Source: Dipteris shenzhenensis
Lineage: Eukaryota > Polypodiophyta > Polypodiopsida > Gleicheniales
Reading direction: 5' to 3' (one strand)
DNA length: 64,000 nucleotides
Assembly: GCA_047967505.1 (NCBI GenBank)
Contig: CM106541.1
The notes under the pieces are model-generated. The model had not been told where the DNA came from, made no database searches, and worked only from the letters and a program-made list of their open reading frames with translations. Shown one piece after another: positions 1 through 11,754 of this stretch. Numbering within the stretch: position 1 is the stretch's first letter; every line of letters begins with the position of its first letter. Both the position numbers and the translations under genes were made by a program.

Positions 1-414
1 TGTTGGCTACAATGATGTACTTGTTTGTGTATGTTGTGCTGATTCCTTAATAAAGTCCAAGCTCCATCTTTGAAAAGATTCCCACGTTGAGCTTGGATGT
101 AGAGGCATAAGGTTTCGAGGCATGATACCTGTCCTCTGCAAACATCGCATTGAATACTTGTGGGCATGCTTGACGATTGTGCCCCACAATTTAATTGGAA
201 GAATTTTTCTTAAAGTGGCCACTGGTGTATTCTTTGCGTGCCTTTGACCAAGAACACATATCGTTCATGGGGCAGAGGACTCCATTTACACATCTTTTGT
301 ATAGCTACCCCTCTATTAGGCTATACTACCAAGATTTCAAAGCTAGCTAACTTCATTTGTCTCGAGGCATGTTTCCTAGGAAGGTTGCCTTGGATAGGTA
401 TTGGAGCATGTCTT
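1..414 (-). pseudogene. Ty3/gypsy integrase N-terminal fragment
   Basis: Read on the minus strand, this holds the start of a gypsy integrase. About 222-414 gives, across shifts, a stretch ending in ERYVFLVKGT. Then 7-222 has an open frame with a degraded HHCC region (CLQRTG) and the family-typical WESFQRWSLDFI, comparable to the usual EPFQKWGLDFIGP. Just after it a second frame continues with NKYIIVA, so there is a frameshift near 30-60. The fragment runs off the window. It is probably the downstream part of the relic at 6926-11000, separated from it by element A. It is non-functional. Confidence 0.7.
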
Positions 415-1199
415 TCTTGGAGGTCAGCATCTCTTGATGTCACATGGGTAGGTTAGGTAGAGATTGAGGGCCTTGCTTCTGGGTGTGCCCGCTCCGTGAG
501 AGGTCAGGGTCGGTTGAGTGAGGGCCTTTGTTGTGGGTATGCCCCTCCCACCCCCCCACCCCGTGAGGGTACACTTGAGGGCATCCCATGGTGGCTCAGG
601 TCGGCGAAAGCTCCCACGTGGGTCGTGGCACTGTTGTGGACTCTTGGTGTCCCGTGGCAGCCCATTTGGAGGCGTTATATGCTAGCCTGCGTGGCGTCAC
701 CCTTGTGCTAGCTTGCGTGGCCTGTGTGTCCCCTATTAGGCCCTTTATGATTAGAGGTGAGCCGACCTGTGGGTTGGCCACCTAGGCCTTCTAGTCAGGT
801 AGGGGGGGCTTGATGGTGGGCTCCTATAGGATGTGCTACAGCCCTCTCATAGGGCAGGAGGCTGGGCAAGCCAGTGGGCCAATGCATGGAAGGGGCAAGT
901 CGCTTGTAGGGCTGTGTGACAGCCCCTACATGTAGGGATGAGGGAGTCGGCCCCTAGTGTTGTTCACCTTGTGGAGCCCTCAGTAGAGCAGTCTAGGGCA
1001 GGGGATCAGCCCTTGTTATAGGCTAGACATGTGTACTAGGGGGGGTTGGCCCTAGGGTATGTAGGGAGGGGAGTTTCCTATATATAGGCCACCTCCCTCA
1101 TTTGTTTCTCATCTCAGTTTGGAGTAGTTTTGGCCTATATATAGCACAGATTCTCCCCATGGTTTGGGGTTTTTTCCTGAGATCCCTTGCATTTCTCTT

Positions 1200-1237
<38 letters not shown>

Positions 1238-1365
1238 TTCCAGTTCAGTTCACCTGTGGTTTGATCTGTGTGTGTGTGTCTCTCTCTCTCTCTCTCTCTC
1301 CGGCCCCCCCCCCCCCCCCGCCCCCCTTTTCTCTCCATTTTTGTTTAGATCCGCTGCACTTCTCA
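415..1365 (+). repeat. 5' LTR of element A
   Basis: It aligns along its length with 5935-6925, sharing the AGGTCAGCATCTC start, the TATATATAGGCC box, and the U5 end CACTTCTCA. The first bases are TCTTGG where the 3' copy has TGTTGG, so the terminal TG has mutated. It ends in CA at 1365, directly followed by the primer-binding site. A TATA-like CCTATATATAGG lies at 1078-1089. The U5 part carries CT runs and a 14-17 base C tract near 1302-1326. Divergence from the 3' LTR is visible throughout, so the insertion is old. Confidence 0.72.
1078..1091 (+). promoter_or_regulatory. TATA box of element A 5' LTR
   Basis: CCTATATATAGGCC sits about 275 bases upstream of the LTR end and is conserved in the 3' LTR at 6740-6753. 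It is the likely core promoter for the element. The two extra tandem copies carry altered versions (TATATAAAGG near 1977, TATATGAAGG near 2863). Confidence 0.55.
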
Positions 1366-1378
1366 TGGTATCAGAGCC
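1366..1378 (+). other. Primer-binding site, initiator tRNA-Met type
   Basis: TGGTATCAGAGCC follows the LTR terminal CA with no gap. This is the standard plant primer-binding site complementary to the 3' end of initiator tRNA-Met. Two further copies occur in the tandem units: TGGTATTAGAGCC at 2244-2256 and TGGTATCAGAGTC at 3152-3164, each with one substitution. Confidence 0.8.
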
Positions 1379-2151
1379 ATGGTTGGATAGAGACCGGAGG
1401 AGTGGAGGGTTTTTTGATCCAGCAAACCGAGGAGGTTTAGGGATGTTGTTCAGAGGTGTTTGTGAGGAGTGTTGTGTAGAGGTGTGGACCGTGTGGGTGC
1501 CATAAAGGCATGGATACTTTCAAGGGTGTTTTCAGATTCGAAAGGAGGCATTCTCGAGGGACGGAACATCGAAGGTGTGAAGGTATTTAGGTTTCAAACC
1601 TCTTCATCATCTTCTTCATCTCTCTCTTGTCCTTTCTTCTGTCACTCCCCCATCTCTACCTTCTTTCCCATCCACTCTTCCTGTTCGATTTCCTCTTCAC
1701 TTCGACATGTCTACTTTGGCTGAGATGGCAGAGAGCAAGGCAAAAATTCTAGTGTTGCTCACTTTTCCGAGCAAATATCAATTACATGGCCTCAATTACG
1801 ATGTGTAGCGGGTCATGATGGAGTTCGTGCTACAGTCATGATTTGGTAGACTTCATTTTGGCAGGTCATGATGGAGTTCATGCTACAGTCATATGATTTG
1901 GCAGACTTCATATTGGTGGCAGTTGACAAGCCTGATCCCCTTACTTCAATCTTATGGCGGGGGGCAGGGGAGTTTCCTATATAAAGGCCTCCTCCCTCAC
2001 TGGTTTCTCATCTCAGTTTGGAGTAGTTTTGGCCTATATATAGCATAGGTTTTCCCCATGGTTTGGGGTTTTTTTCTGAGATCACTTGCATTTCTCTTGG
2101 TCTCTCTCTCTCTCTCTCCTTTCCACTTCAGTTCACCTGTGGTTTGATCTC

Positions 2152-2193
<42 letters not shown>

Positions 2194-3056
2194 CCCCCCC
2201 CCCCTTTCCTCTCCTTTTTTGTTTAGGTCCACTGCACTTCTCATGGTATTAGAGCCATGGTTGGCTAGAGACAGGAGGAGTGGAGGGGTTGTTGATCCAG
2301 AAACTGAGAGGAGGTTTAGGGATGTTGTTCGAAGGTGTTTGCGAGGAGTGTTGTGTAGAGGTGTGGACCGTGTGGGTGCCATAAAGGCATGGATACTTTC
2401 AAGGGTGTTTTCAGATTCGAAAGGAGGCGTTCTCAAGGGTCAGAACATCGAAGGTGTGAAGGTACTTAGGTTTCAAGCCTCTTCATCATCTTCTTCATCT
2501 CTCTCTTGTCATTTCTTCTGTCACTCCCCCATCTCTACCTTCTTTCTCATTTACTCTTCCTTTTTGATTTCCTCTTCACTCCGACATGTCTACTCTGGCT
2601 GAGATGGCAGAGAGCAAGGCAAAAATTCTAGTGTTGCCCACTTTTCCGAGCAACCATCAATTACATGTCCTCAATTACGATGTGTGGCAGGTCATGATGG
2701 AGTTCGTGCTACAGTCATATGATTTGGTAGACTTCATTTTGGCGGGTCATGATGGAGTTCGTGCTACAGTCATATGATTTGGCAGACTTCATATTGGTGG
2801 CAGTTGACAAGCCTGATCCCCTTGCGTCCAATCTTGGGGGGGGGGGGTGGAGGGGAGTTTCCTATATGAAGGCCCCCTCCCTCACTTGTTTCTCATCTCA
2901 GTTTGGAGTAGTTTTCTCATCTCAGTTCGGAGTAGTTTTGGCCTATATATAGCACAGGTTTTCCCCATGGTTTGGGATTTTTTTCTGAGATCCCTTGCAT
3001 TTCTTTTGGTCTCTCTCTCTCTCTCTCCTTTCCAGTTCAGTTCACCCGTGGTTTGA

Positions 3057-3090
<34 letters not shown>

Positions 3091-3493
3091 CGCCCCGCCT
3101 CCCACCCCACCCTTTTCTCTCCATTTTTGTTTAGATCCGCTGCACTTCTCATGGTATCAGAGTCACGGTTGGCTAGAGACCGGAGGAGTGGAGGGGTTGT
3201 TGATCCAGCAAACTGAGAGGAGGTTTAGGGATGTTGTTCGGAGGTGTTCGTGAGGAGTGTTGTCTAGAGGTGTGGACTGTGTGGGTGCCATAAAGGCATG
3301 GATACTTTCAAGGGTGTTTTCACATTCGAAAGGAGGCGCTCTCGAGGGTTGGAACATCGAAGGTGTGAAGGTACTTAGGTTTCAAGCCCTTCATCATCTT
3401 CTTCATCTCTCTCTTGTCCTTTCTTCTGTCACTTCCCCATCTCTACCTTCTTTCCCATTCACTCTTCCTTTTCGATTTCCTCTTCACTCTGAC

Positions 3494-5100
3494 ATGTCTA
3501 CTCTAGTTGAGATGGCAGAGAGCAAGGCAAAAATTCTAGTGTTGCCCACTTGTCTGAGCAAGCATCAATTACATGGCCTCAATTACGATGTGTGGTAGGT
3601 CATGATGGAGTTCGTCCTACAGTCATATGATTTGGCACACTTCATTTTGGCGGGTCATGATGGAGTTCGTGCTACAGTCATATGATTTGGCAGGCTTCAT
3701 ATTGGTGGGAGTTGACAAGCCTGATCCCCTTGCGTCCAATCTAGGGATCCTACAACAGAAGAAGGCTTGCCTCAGTTTTGGGATCGTGTCAATGCAAGGG
3801 TAACATCGTTCATATTTCTAAATTGTACTTCTTAGGTGATTAATCACGTGAAGCATATGGCGGTGGCCAAAAGCATATGGGAGTATTTGGCATCCTTGTA
3901 TAATCAAATCTCTCCCCTAAAGGATTTGTGGCACCCGACAAGAGCACAGGCTATCTGGTTTATGTGGATTGCCAGAAACAAATTTCACTTCAATAACACT
4001 ATTTTGTTTGCGGACATCTTCTTTGCTGAATGGTGGGACGGGAACAGAAGCATCTCCACAATGCAATCGAATTGTACAACAAAGCACATGCTCAGTTGAA
4101 TATGGAGATCGAGTTGCATGCACTTAGCTGTCTTGAAGACTCTCACACTATTGTGGTCGAAGAACCTATTGAAGTTGATCAACACGTCTTAACCAAAGAG
4201 ATTCCTTTGATGGGTACACTGCTGTCCAAGATTCTTTGACACCGGTTGCAGGAAGTCCTCCTCTGCTGAGCCTTTTTTCAGAGCCCCTTCTCTAAGAAGA
4301 CCCTTAACAAGATCTCGCCTCCTCACTGCTCAAGGACCTGATTTCATGGAACCTAATACTACGGTGAAGGACACTGATAAGCTTACTGATGATGCCCCCA
4401 AAGCTCATCTCAAGTCTGCTCTGCGTAATGTCTCACCGGGAAAAGGAACAAGCTCACGTGTTTCTGATGCTAACAAGAAAAAAGCTACAATTGACCAGAA
4501 AGGCGAGGATGAAGACGACTGAAAGACAGACTCATAAAGTCTTTTGTTTTAGTTTTTTTTTCTCTTGGTGCTCACTTCAAATGTGAAGGAATTTGTTTGG
4601 CAAATCTTTTATAGATTCCAATGATGTAAAAAGCTGTTAATGTAAATAATATACAACCCTTTTTTTAGTGCAAAAGAAAATCTATCCCATGAAGAGGGTC
4701 TCTTTGGAAATCCAAAGAAGCTTTCATCGATGCGGGAGCACATTAAGAAGTTACAAGAACTTTAGTAAGAGATCCTCCAGGCGGGGAAGCAGATATCTTC
4801 CAAGGACATGGCCATAACATTGCTGTCGCAAATATCTTCTCAGTACGTTGCATTCTATTCATCCTTGATAACCAATGGAAGGATGAATACGTTGACCTAG
4901 GAGGAATTGGTCCCGATGGTGCTCGACTTGGAGAGATTTGTAGATCGTACTTATGAAAATCACTATGAGGCTTTGTCAGCTGAGCAGGAGCTAGGAAGAA
5001 GCTGGCAGATGAGGAAAGGGAAGCCCTCAAGGCCTCACATACATGTAACCGGAGTGGTTAGAAGGGTCATTATTGGCGAAAGTGTCCTCGAGGATCAGTG
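3494..5100 (+). pseudogene. gag relic of element A (UBN2-like, zinc-knuckle end)
   Basis: The third gag start (3494) is followed across stops by WDRVNARV (about 3775), VINHVKHMAVAKSIWEYLASLYNQ (3836-3910) and, further on, DMAITLLSQISSQY (about 4800-4840). This order is typical of the copia gag capsid region. Near 5042-5085 the reading is C-N-R-S-G-stop-K-G-H-Y-W-R-K-C: a CCHC knuckle with the second Cys changed to Ser and an internal stop. Between about 3915 and 4100 is a different stretch (AIWFMWIARNKFHFNN) that resembles the C-terminal zinc-binding part of a LINE reverse transcriptase and may be foreign. Confidence 0.5.
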
Positions 5101-5934
5101 AGGGAACCTGTGAGAAAAAACAAGGTTTTGCAGCCATCACATTGATTGTTCCAGCCTTCTAGTAGACAAAGCAGGATGTGCTGCTAGCAGGCTTTTTGGT
5201 TCCAAATGGAGGATGGCTTGCTGGTATGTGGCAACTGGACCTGTCGAGCCGGTGCAGTGTGTGCGAAGGAGTCTTTAATGAAGTGGGATTTCAGGAAGGA
5301 CCTTGAGCCACGAGGAGTTCTTCCCCCACCGACTCAGGTGGTGGTATGTTAATTGTATGTATTTTATTTTGACGTCATGACCTGGTAGATCTAGAGGGTC
5401 TCCTTGTGTTCTACTGCAGCTATTGTCAGATGAGCTTTTGGAGATTCAGATGGGTTAGATGCTTGCTAGTGCAGGAATCTAGACACAGCATATTGATCCT
5501 TCTGAGCTGGTGGATGCCCGTTGTTTCTAGAGCATCCAGGTTCATTGATATGGGAGCAAGGCACCAATTTGAACCTGAGGGGGGCTTCAGATGGGGTTGT
5601 ATAGCTCTGAGATATAGGTGTCCATGCAGGGAATTAGACTCTGCATCGCAGGCACTATCAGTTTGATCATTGTACCTGTACCAGACCAGAGGAGAAGGCC
5701 TAGCATCTATGGCCTGGGAGCATTAGTACCAGGTTTCCAATGACTGGCCTAGGAGCATTAGTACCAGGTTTCCAATGACTATGTGGAGACAGTTTGTGCC
5801 AAGAGGGGGTTTCTTCGACAGTGTCTATGGCATTCTTCAGTGCAACGGAGCATCACATAACGGATTCCTCAAGTTGTTCCGGTGGCACACCCAATTGCTT
5901 GGAGATCATGATCCATCTAGGAGATGAGAGGGGG

Positions 5935-6925
5935 TGTTGGAGGTCAGCATCTCCAGATGTCAGATGGGTACGTTAGAGGCAGAGAGTGAGGGCCTTGCTT
6001 TGTGGGTGTGATCACCTTTTGAGAGGTTAGGGTAGGCTAAGTGAGGGCCTTTGTTGTGGGTATGCCCCCCCCGCCCCCCGCCCCCCCCACCCCGCACGCA
6101 CACACACACGTGAGGGCAGATAGGGTAGGATTAAGGGCAGCTCTTGTGGTGGCCCCACCTGAGGACAGCCCATGGTGGCTCAAGCAAGCATATATTCCCA
6201 CGTGGGCTGCGACACTGTTGTGGACTCTATGGTGCCATGTGGCAGCCCATTTGGAGGTGTTGTGTGCTAGCCTGTGTGGGGGGCCTTTGTACCACCACCC
6301 CTTGATGTTGTAGCCACCCTTGTCAAGCACTTTATAGGCAAAGGTGAGCCAACCTGTGGGTTTGGCCACCTAGGCTTGCTGGTCGGGCAGGGTTGGTGGT
6401 CGGCCCCTATAGGCTGTGCAATAGCCCTTTTATAGGGCAGGAGGCTAGGCAGACCAGTCAACCAATGCAAGGCAGGGGAGAAGCCCCTTGTAGGGTTGTG
6501 TGTGGTGGAGCTGCTACATATAGGGATGAGGGGGTGGGACCCTATTGTTGTTGAGTTGGCCCTATGGAGCCCTCAGTCAGGCAGTCTAGGAAGGGGATCA
6601 GCCCCTGTTAAAGGGCAATGCACAACCCTCACATGCAGTAAGGGGTCGGCCCTATGGTAGGTGGGTGGGCCCACCTCATGCCTCTTGGTCGACCTATTAG
6701 ACCAGTCACTTGGGGGGGGAGAGGGGGGCGGGGGCACTGCCTATATATAGGCCCCCTCTTTCACTTGTTTCTTATCTCAATTTAGAGTAGGTTTGGCATA
6801 TATACAATAGAGGTTTTCCCCATGGCTTGGGGTTTTGTCCTGAGATCCCTTGCATTTCTCTTGCTCTCTCTTTTATATATATATATATATATATATATTT
6901 CTATTCAGATCTACTACACTTCTCA
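5935..6925 (+). repeat. 3' LTR of element A
   Basis: It starts TGTTGGAGGTCAGC directly after the purine tract GAGATGAGAGGGGG (5921-5934) and ends CACTTCTCA at 6925. A TATA box lies at 6740-6753. Where the 5' copy has long CT runs, this copy has a TA run (about 6872-6898), so the same LTR slot holds a different microsatellite. Several open frames here, such as one at 6041-6313, are chance frames. Confidence 0.72.
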
Positions 6926-9900
6926 TAGTCTTTACACTCATTCTCAGGATTGCTAATAGTGAAAAGGAAGGTGAGTAAACAGTGAGTGCATACAAGGTAG
7001 CATATATCTACAATGCTGTGTACTATGGATCGTCATGAGTCGGTGATTAGGTCATGAGCCTAGTAGATGTTTGATAGCATGCATGAAAAGTGGCTAGCAC
7101 AAAGTTCTACACCATCTATCTTGGTATGTCCTTGTATCAATCCTTCAAGGTTTTGTCTTTTACATGGCCTTATATCCATGTTGTAGCCTTGAATGTTTTA
7201 CTGGCCTTCAAAAGAAGATCAGGCTTCTTTTTCAGTAGGCTGGTATAAAGGACGCTCTATTCACTTGTATTTCAAAGTTATTTTCTACATCGAGAATGGC
7301 AACGCCCCTAATAATGGCACCACTTCGCTCTCCTTCACAGTCCTCCTTAGGTTCCAAAATTATGGAGAGGCAATCTAACCCAACATATATTGTGTACAAT
7401 GTCTTGCAATGATAGCATCCGATGCACAAGTCGCCTTTGGATGACAATTTAATTGATTAGATATAGCAAGGCTTGGTGGTCAAGATAAAATATGAATTGG
7501 ATTTCCAAGCAAGTAATGAAAAAACTTTTAAATAGTATAAACCATTTTCGAGAGGTTTTAGTGGGATTGTAGTTGCATTCTAGAAGTGTCATCATGCAAC
7601 TTGCATAGTAAACTAGATAGTCTAGTCAGCTATCAAGTTGCACTAGGTAATGCCTATGTCATAGCTCGAGGCATCAACATGACCATGGAATATCACATCT
7701 CATCAAGGATTGAGTAGAATGAGTGTGTTCACATCTCGACTCTTTATGAGCTTGAATGCTAGTTTTGTATTGGACCTTCTTGTGAGTTCATACAATAGGG
7801 CTATGAACCTAGTAGCAAAGTCTTTTAGGAATCTACAAAATAGGCTAATAAAGGTAAAGAAGGAACATAATTGGGTTAGGCTCAAGGTTTTAGCATCCTC
7901 TCAGGTCGTAGCTGCCTCAGCTCTCAGCCGCCTCATAACTCGTTTGTCACCCTCTCGTCTGATTGCTTCTAGCTCCAACCTCCCAGCTCCCAACCACGTC
8001 AACTCTCAGCTCTTAACCACTGAGCTCTAATTGTCTCTTAGCCGCCCAGCTCTACCTTAGCTTCTCCAACCGCACGCCTCATCTCAATAGTGCGGGTTTG
8101 TTTAGGGCTACTCTTATCCACACGGGGTCTACTAGAGGGGCTTGCTTCATGCCATTGTCGTGGTCTTCACTCCAAGCTCTAGCTTAAGTCGCTTCGCAAT
8201 TCCAGCTCTGGTTTCCTAAGTTTCTTTCAGTTCAAACACTTTTTCCATGTTTCATTTCAAAGGTTCAAGGGTTCAAAGGTTATCCCTAAGGTTCAAGGAT
8301 TCATAGGTCTAATGGTTGAAAGGTTTAGCCCTTTCCTAACCTGAGGCTTAGTCTCAACAGGGGGTTCCCAATCCACACATGCCACCATGGAATTTCCCAA
8401 GTTCAAGATCTTTGCCTCAGCTCCACCCAGCAAGGTCTCTTAGTCAACCATCACAGTAATCCCCATTGCCCTCAGGATCATTTCGGACCCATGGGAGTAG
8501 ATCTATTACCTGCAATAGGAAATATGAGAGCTCAAGCTCCAACTTGCAGCTCTTGGAAGGAGGGTACAGAACATGGAGAGGAATGGAAAACATGAATTAA
8601 GGGCATAAGTATTACAAAAATGTAGCGTATCTCCATTAGCACCATAGTTTGTCTCCATGGTTAAGGAGATGGTCACTACTCAAGTATGTTTTATCAAAGA
8701 AGAGATGATTGTTGATGCTAGTAACAAAGTAAATAAAGCTAATGTTTATATGCCACCTTATGATATTATTAGAATATAGTTATGCTTATAATAAATCGGG
8801 AGGAGCTGAGCTTGACTCCCCTGGCTCTTTGGTTATCTAGATGTAGTAAGTCACTTCTTTCTACTTGTATCTCGGACTTCTCACATCTAATTCCTTTCTT
8901 ATATCCAAGAAAAATGTCATCATTTACATAGAATACACACACAGTCGGATTTAAGGATATGCCTACTTGTATCCACCATGATCTATTGAGATATCGAGGT
9001 GCATTCCTTAGACCAAATGGCATAAGTTTACATTTATAAGCCCCCGATCTGGTGATTAAGGTTGTTTGCTGCTAGTCCTCTGCTATTATTGAGGTTTGGA
9101 TGTAATCATTGTACACATCCATTGTATCCATCCATGAATCGCTATAGTTCATGGCTAGCTACTTGGTGTGATATAATAGATGTGAAAGTTATGGAATGGA
9201 TCCAAAATGGTTTGGGCATTGAGCTTTCAATAATCAACATACACTTGGAGTTTTTCTTTCTCTTAGACCACCATACTTAAGAAAAGTTAGCCACTTCTAT
9301 CTATGGCATAAATGAGCCTTGCTCTAATGATCCATTTAGTTGGTCAAGATCTTCCTTAACCTATTTGAAATTCCTTTGGTACCTTTGCTAACATACTAGC
9401 TTGGCATCAAGGATCGACAAAATCCTATGTTGGTTGAGTTTGAGAGGTACCTCTTATAAGGTGATGCAATTCTAGGTGAAGCATTCTCATAATTCTATAA
9501 ATTAGGTCTTTATCTCTTGAAGCTAGGCAAAGGTCACCTTTTGGCTTACCTTCACGATGCTCATGGCATTCCCTCCGTGCCCAAGTCAAGTCTTGAATGG
9601 TCTTGGGAACCAAATATTTTTTGCTAATAGACCTTATCATCACTTGGGGCGTAGATATTCATATTCTCCTCCATTGCAATGACAATCAATCTCATTGTGT
9701 AATGGAAAACTCCTACTGTGATCACATAATCAATTAGCATCCCTAGGGATCCATTAGGCACTAATTTGGCAACCTCTCCCTAAAGGTAGATGGCTTCAAG
9801 TTCTTTATCTTATCCTTTTGACTAGGGATTTTGAAATGGTGTGAGCTCCTAACCCCCCATGCATTGTGACACCTTGTATGTTTTACTTCTTGATTTTGAT

Positions 9901-11000
9901 AGTGATAACAAGCCCCACCTCATCAACCACTAGTGTGTTGATTACTAGGATAGTGGCTAATAAGTCTACCATGAGTGTGTTTTGCTCACTTGCAAAGAGC
10001 TCATGGTAGTGGGTCTAGTTGCGATAGCTGCCTTACTATTATACTAACTTGCAAATACCAAAAGGTTTTCCACCTTCTAGTGGCCTTGCTACTTGGACAA
10101 TTCTCTTGGATTTGCCTTAAGGTGCCTTGTGAGCAGCTCATTGATGCACTTGTAGCTTGCAATGATAAGTTTCATGGTCCCTTCTTTGGAGTCCCATCGT
10201 CTGTTCAGGGCTTCTTTTTGGTTCAAGTTCTATTGTAGGGGCTTTTCCCTTGAAGTGCCTTACTATCTTGGCTGCAATTTTTATCTATTCATTTTAGTAT
10301 ATGTCATTGGTCAGGGTTGCGCTTTCTATTTTATTAGGGCCTATCCTTGTGACAAAGTCACCACATTGGACTTAGTGAATACCACCTCATGTACTTTCTT
10401 GGGGGCCTATCCTTATGAGCCGGTCACCACGTTGGCATCGACGGCGGTTGTCATTTTTTGTACTTTTGCAAGTATTGCATGACACTCCACATCAAGGTCC
10501 ATGTGTTGTCTTTCAAAATTGTTGTGGAGTAGCTTAATTTGCTCTTGCTAGAGCTTGCACTAAAACTTGATGTGACCCTCTTTTTTATAGAATAACACCT
10601 GGCCCTTGCCTTCCACTTATCTTGATCTGATCGAGGCACTCAATCTCAATCAAAATGGTTCTCTATCCTTGTCCCGTTCCTCAACCTTGCTCCGGCCATG
10701 GTAGCCTATCATCTCTTGGCATGGCTTGATGATGAGCATCAATAGCCCGCTTGTTACGGTACCAACATTCTAGTCTATCATGGACATGCTTCACAATGTC
10801 TCACAATAATTTTTGTAGCATTTTGCTTTGGTATGACCATCACATGTACATTTGTTATACCACTCATCACTAGCTCTAGGCATTCCTAAAATGCTTAGCT
10901 CTTGTAATAGTAGTGTAGTCAGGGCTTCTTTGTTTTTCGTAGAAGATAGGATAGCCTCTTCCTCACTCTCCTTAGCCTTGTTTTTTGGTTTTTCTTGATC
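6926..11000 (-). pseudogene. Decayed Ty3/gypsy element (gag knuckles, RT, RNase H)
   Basis: On the minus strand, gag-to-pol order runs from high to low coordinates. Near 10820-10870 there is CTCDGHTKAKC, and near 10570-10600 KKEGHIKF-stop-C, a knuckle that has lost Cys. At 9220-9275 is LQVYVDY-KLNAQTI, then FMDGYNG (about 9125-9150), then MPFGLRNAP at 9023. Together these are the conserved gypsy RT blocks. In 7232-7447, VENNFEIQV matches the start of the RNase H domain. The YxDD-type motif reads YVNDD in a shifted context. Stops and shifts are frequent, so the element is long dead. Integrase continues at 1-414 on the other side of element A. Confidence 0.68.
8769..9023 (-). pseudogene. gypsy reverse transcriptase fragment
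   Basis: An 84-codon open frame begins MPFGLRNAP, the gypsy RT block normally written MPFGLxNAP, and continues to FYVNDDIFLG, corresponding to the catalytic Y(V/L)DD region with an extra Asn. The frame degrades after about 50 codons. It is the best-preserved block of the surrounding relic. Confidence 0.65.
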
Positions 11001-11099
11001 ATGCCATTTTCTCTATGTGGCTCAGTTGCAATGTGTTCTTGCATAAGTCCTCATGGGATTCACTATCTCCAGGGATCAAATTTCTACTAGAATTCCACT

Positions 11100-11600
11100 C
11101 AGTTCAGTGCTTTCAATTGAATTTTCCCCTAGATTTGGCCATGCATCCAAAACTCACAAATGTGCATGGTTTGCACCAGTAACAAAAAATCCATCATATG
11201 GTTAGGTTTTGAATAATACATTGTTGCCCTTGTCAAAAAAGGTGATGTTGAGAGTAGTTTCGTTGCAATTGCATTTGTAAGATCTCATCTTAAATTAAAA
11301 AATATTAAACAAACGCTAGTCCTTGATATTTGGAAATTTTTGAGGGGTTGCAATTATGTTGCATTAATTGTACTAAATTGACTTTTTCCCTAGATTTGGT
11401 TGTGCATCCAAAACTCACAAATTTGCATGTTTTTCATTAGTCACTAAAAATGATCATATTTTCAAATCTCAAACCCCAACAAGTTGTTGTTCCTTCTTTA
11501 AAAAAGGTGGTGTTGAGAACACCTTCAAGTAGTCTAGGTGCAATCGCATCATCTTGATTGGAAAATGGTAGCCAATGCTAGTCCCTTATATTCGGCCAAG
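11100..11600. repeat. Imperfect tandem duplication, period about 265
   Basis: The stretch containing CCCTAGATTTGG and CATCCAAAACTCACAAAT appears at about 11127-11190 and again at 11390-11452. Similar flanks (AAAAAAGGTG-TGTTGAGA) continue in both copies, then a CTAGTCC-T-ATATT block. I find no coding sequence in it. Confidence 0.6.
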
Positions 11601-11754
11601 TGTGTAAAAGATGGTTTGCAGAAAATATAAAGGAAAAAATATCAATTGCATACCTTTCAAGCATTTAGTTAAATAACCCATGTGAGCTAAAACATACCTT
11701 TCAAGTACCTTCACTCCATCTTGGAGTTACCAAAATCCATTCTATGAAACAAAC

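Larger units (their letters stand above)
1073..3745 (+). repeat. Three tandem copies of LTR end + PBS + gag start
   Basis: Units run from about 1073, 1972 and 2857, each close to 890 bases. Each has a TATA region, CT-rich U5, LTR end, primer-binding site, leader, and a gag start beginning MSTL-EMAESKAKILVL (starts at 1706, 2586, 3494). The junctions fall in G-runs that join gag sequence back to the LTR sequence before GTTTCCTAT. Inside each unit a ~57-base gag segment (GGTCATGATGGAGTTC...) is itself duplicated, for example 1812-1920. Only the first copy adjoins the full LTR. Confidence 0.75.
415..6925 (+). mobile_element. Element A: LTR retrotransposon (copia-type priming), decayed
   Basis: Two related LTRs (415-1365 and 5935-6925) bracket an internal region that begins with a primer-binding site matching initiator tRNA-Met and ends in a purine tract (5921-5934) directly before the 3' LTR. 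Coding content is limited to gag: repeated gag starts, a gag middle around 3740-3910, and a decayed zinc knuckle near 5042-5085. I find no recognisable integrase, RT or RNase H, so it is a non-autonomous or internally deleted copia-like element. GTCTT lies immediately before the 5' LTR (410-414) and again at 6928-6932, two bases after the 3' LTR, making it a candidate target-site duplication with a small offset. It sits inside a minus-strand gypsy relic. Confidence 0.72.

Noticed and set aside
1102-1505. 112-113 codon frames in the LTR of element A
   Set aside because: They cross CT and C runs in U5 and the PBS; overlapping frames of equal length show lack of coding signal.
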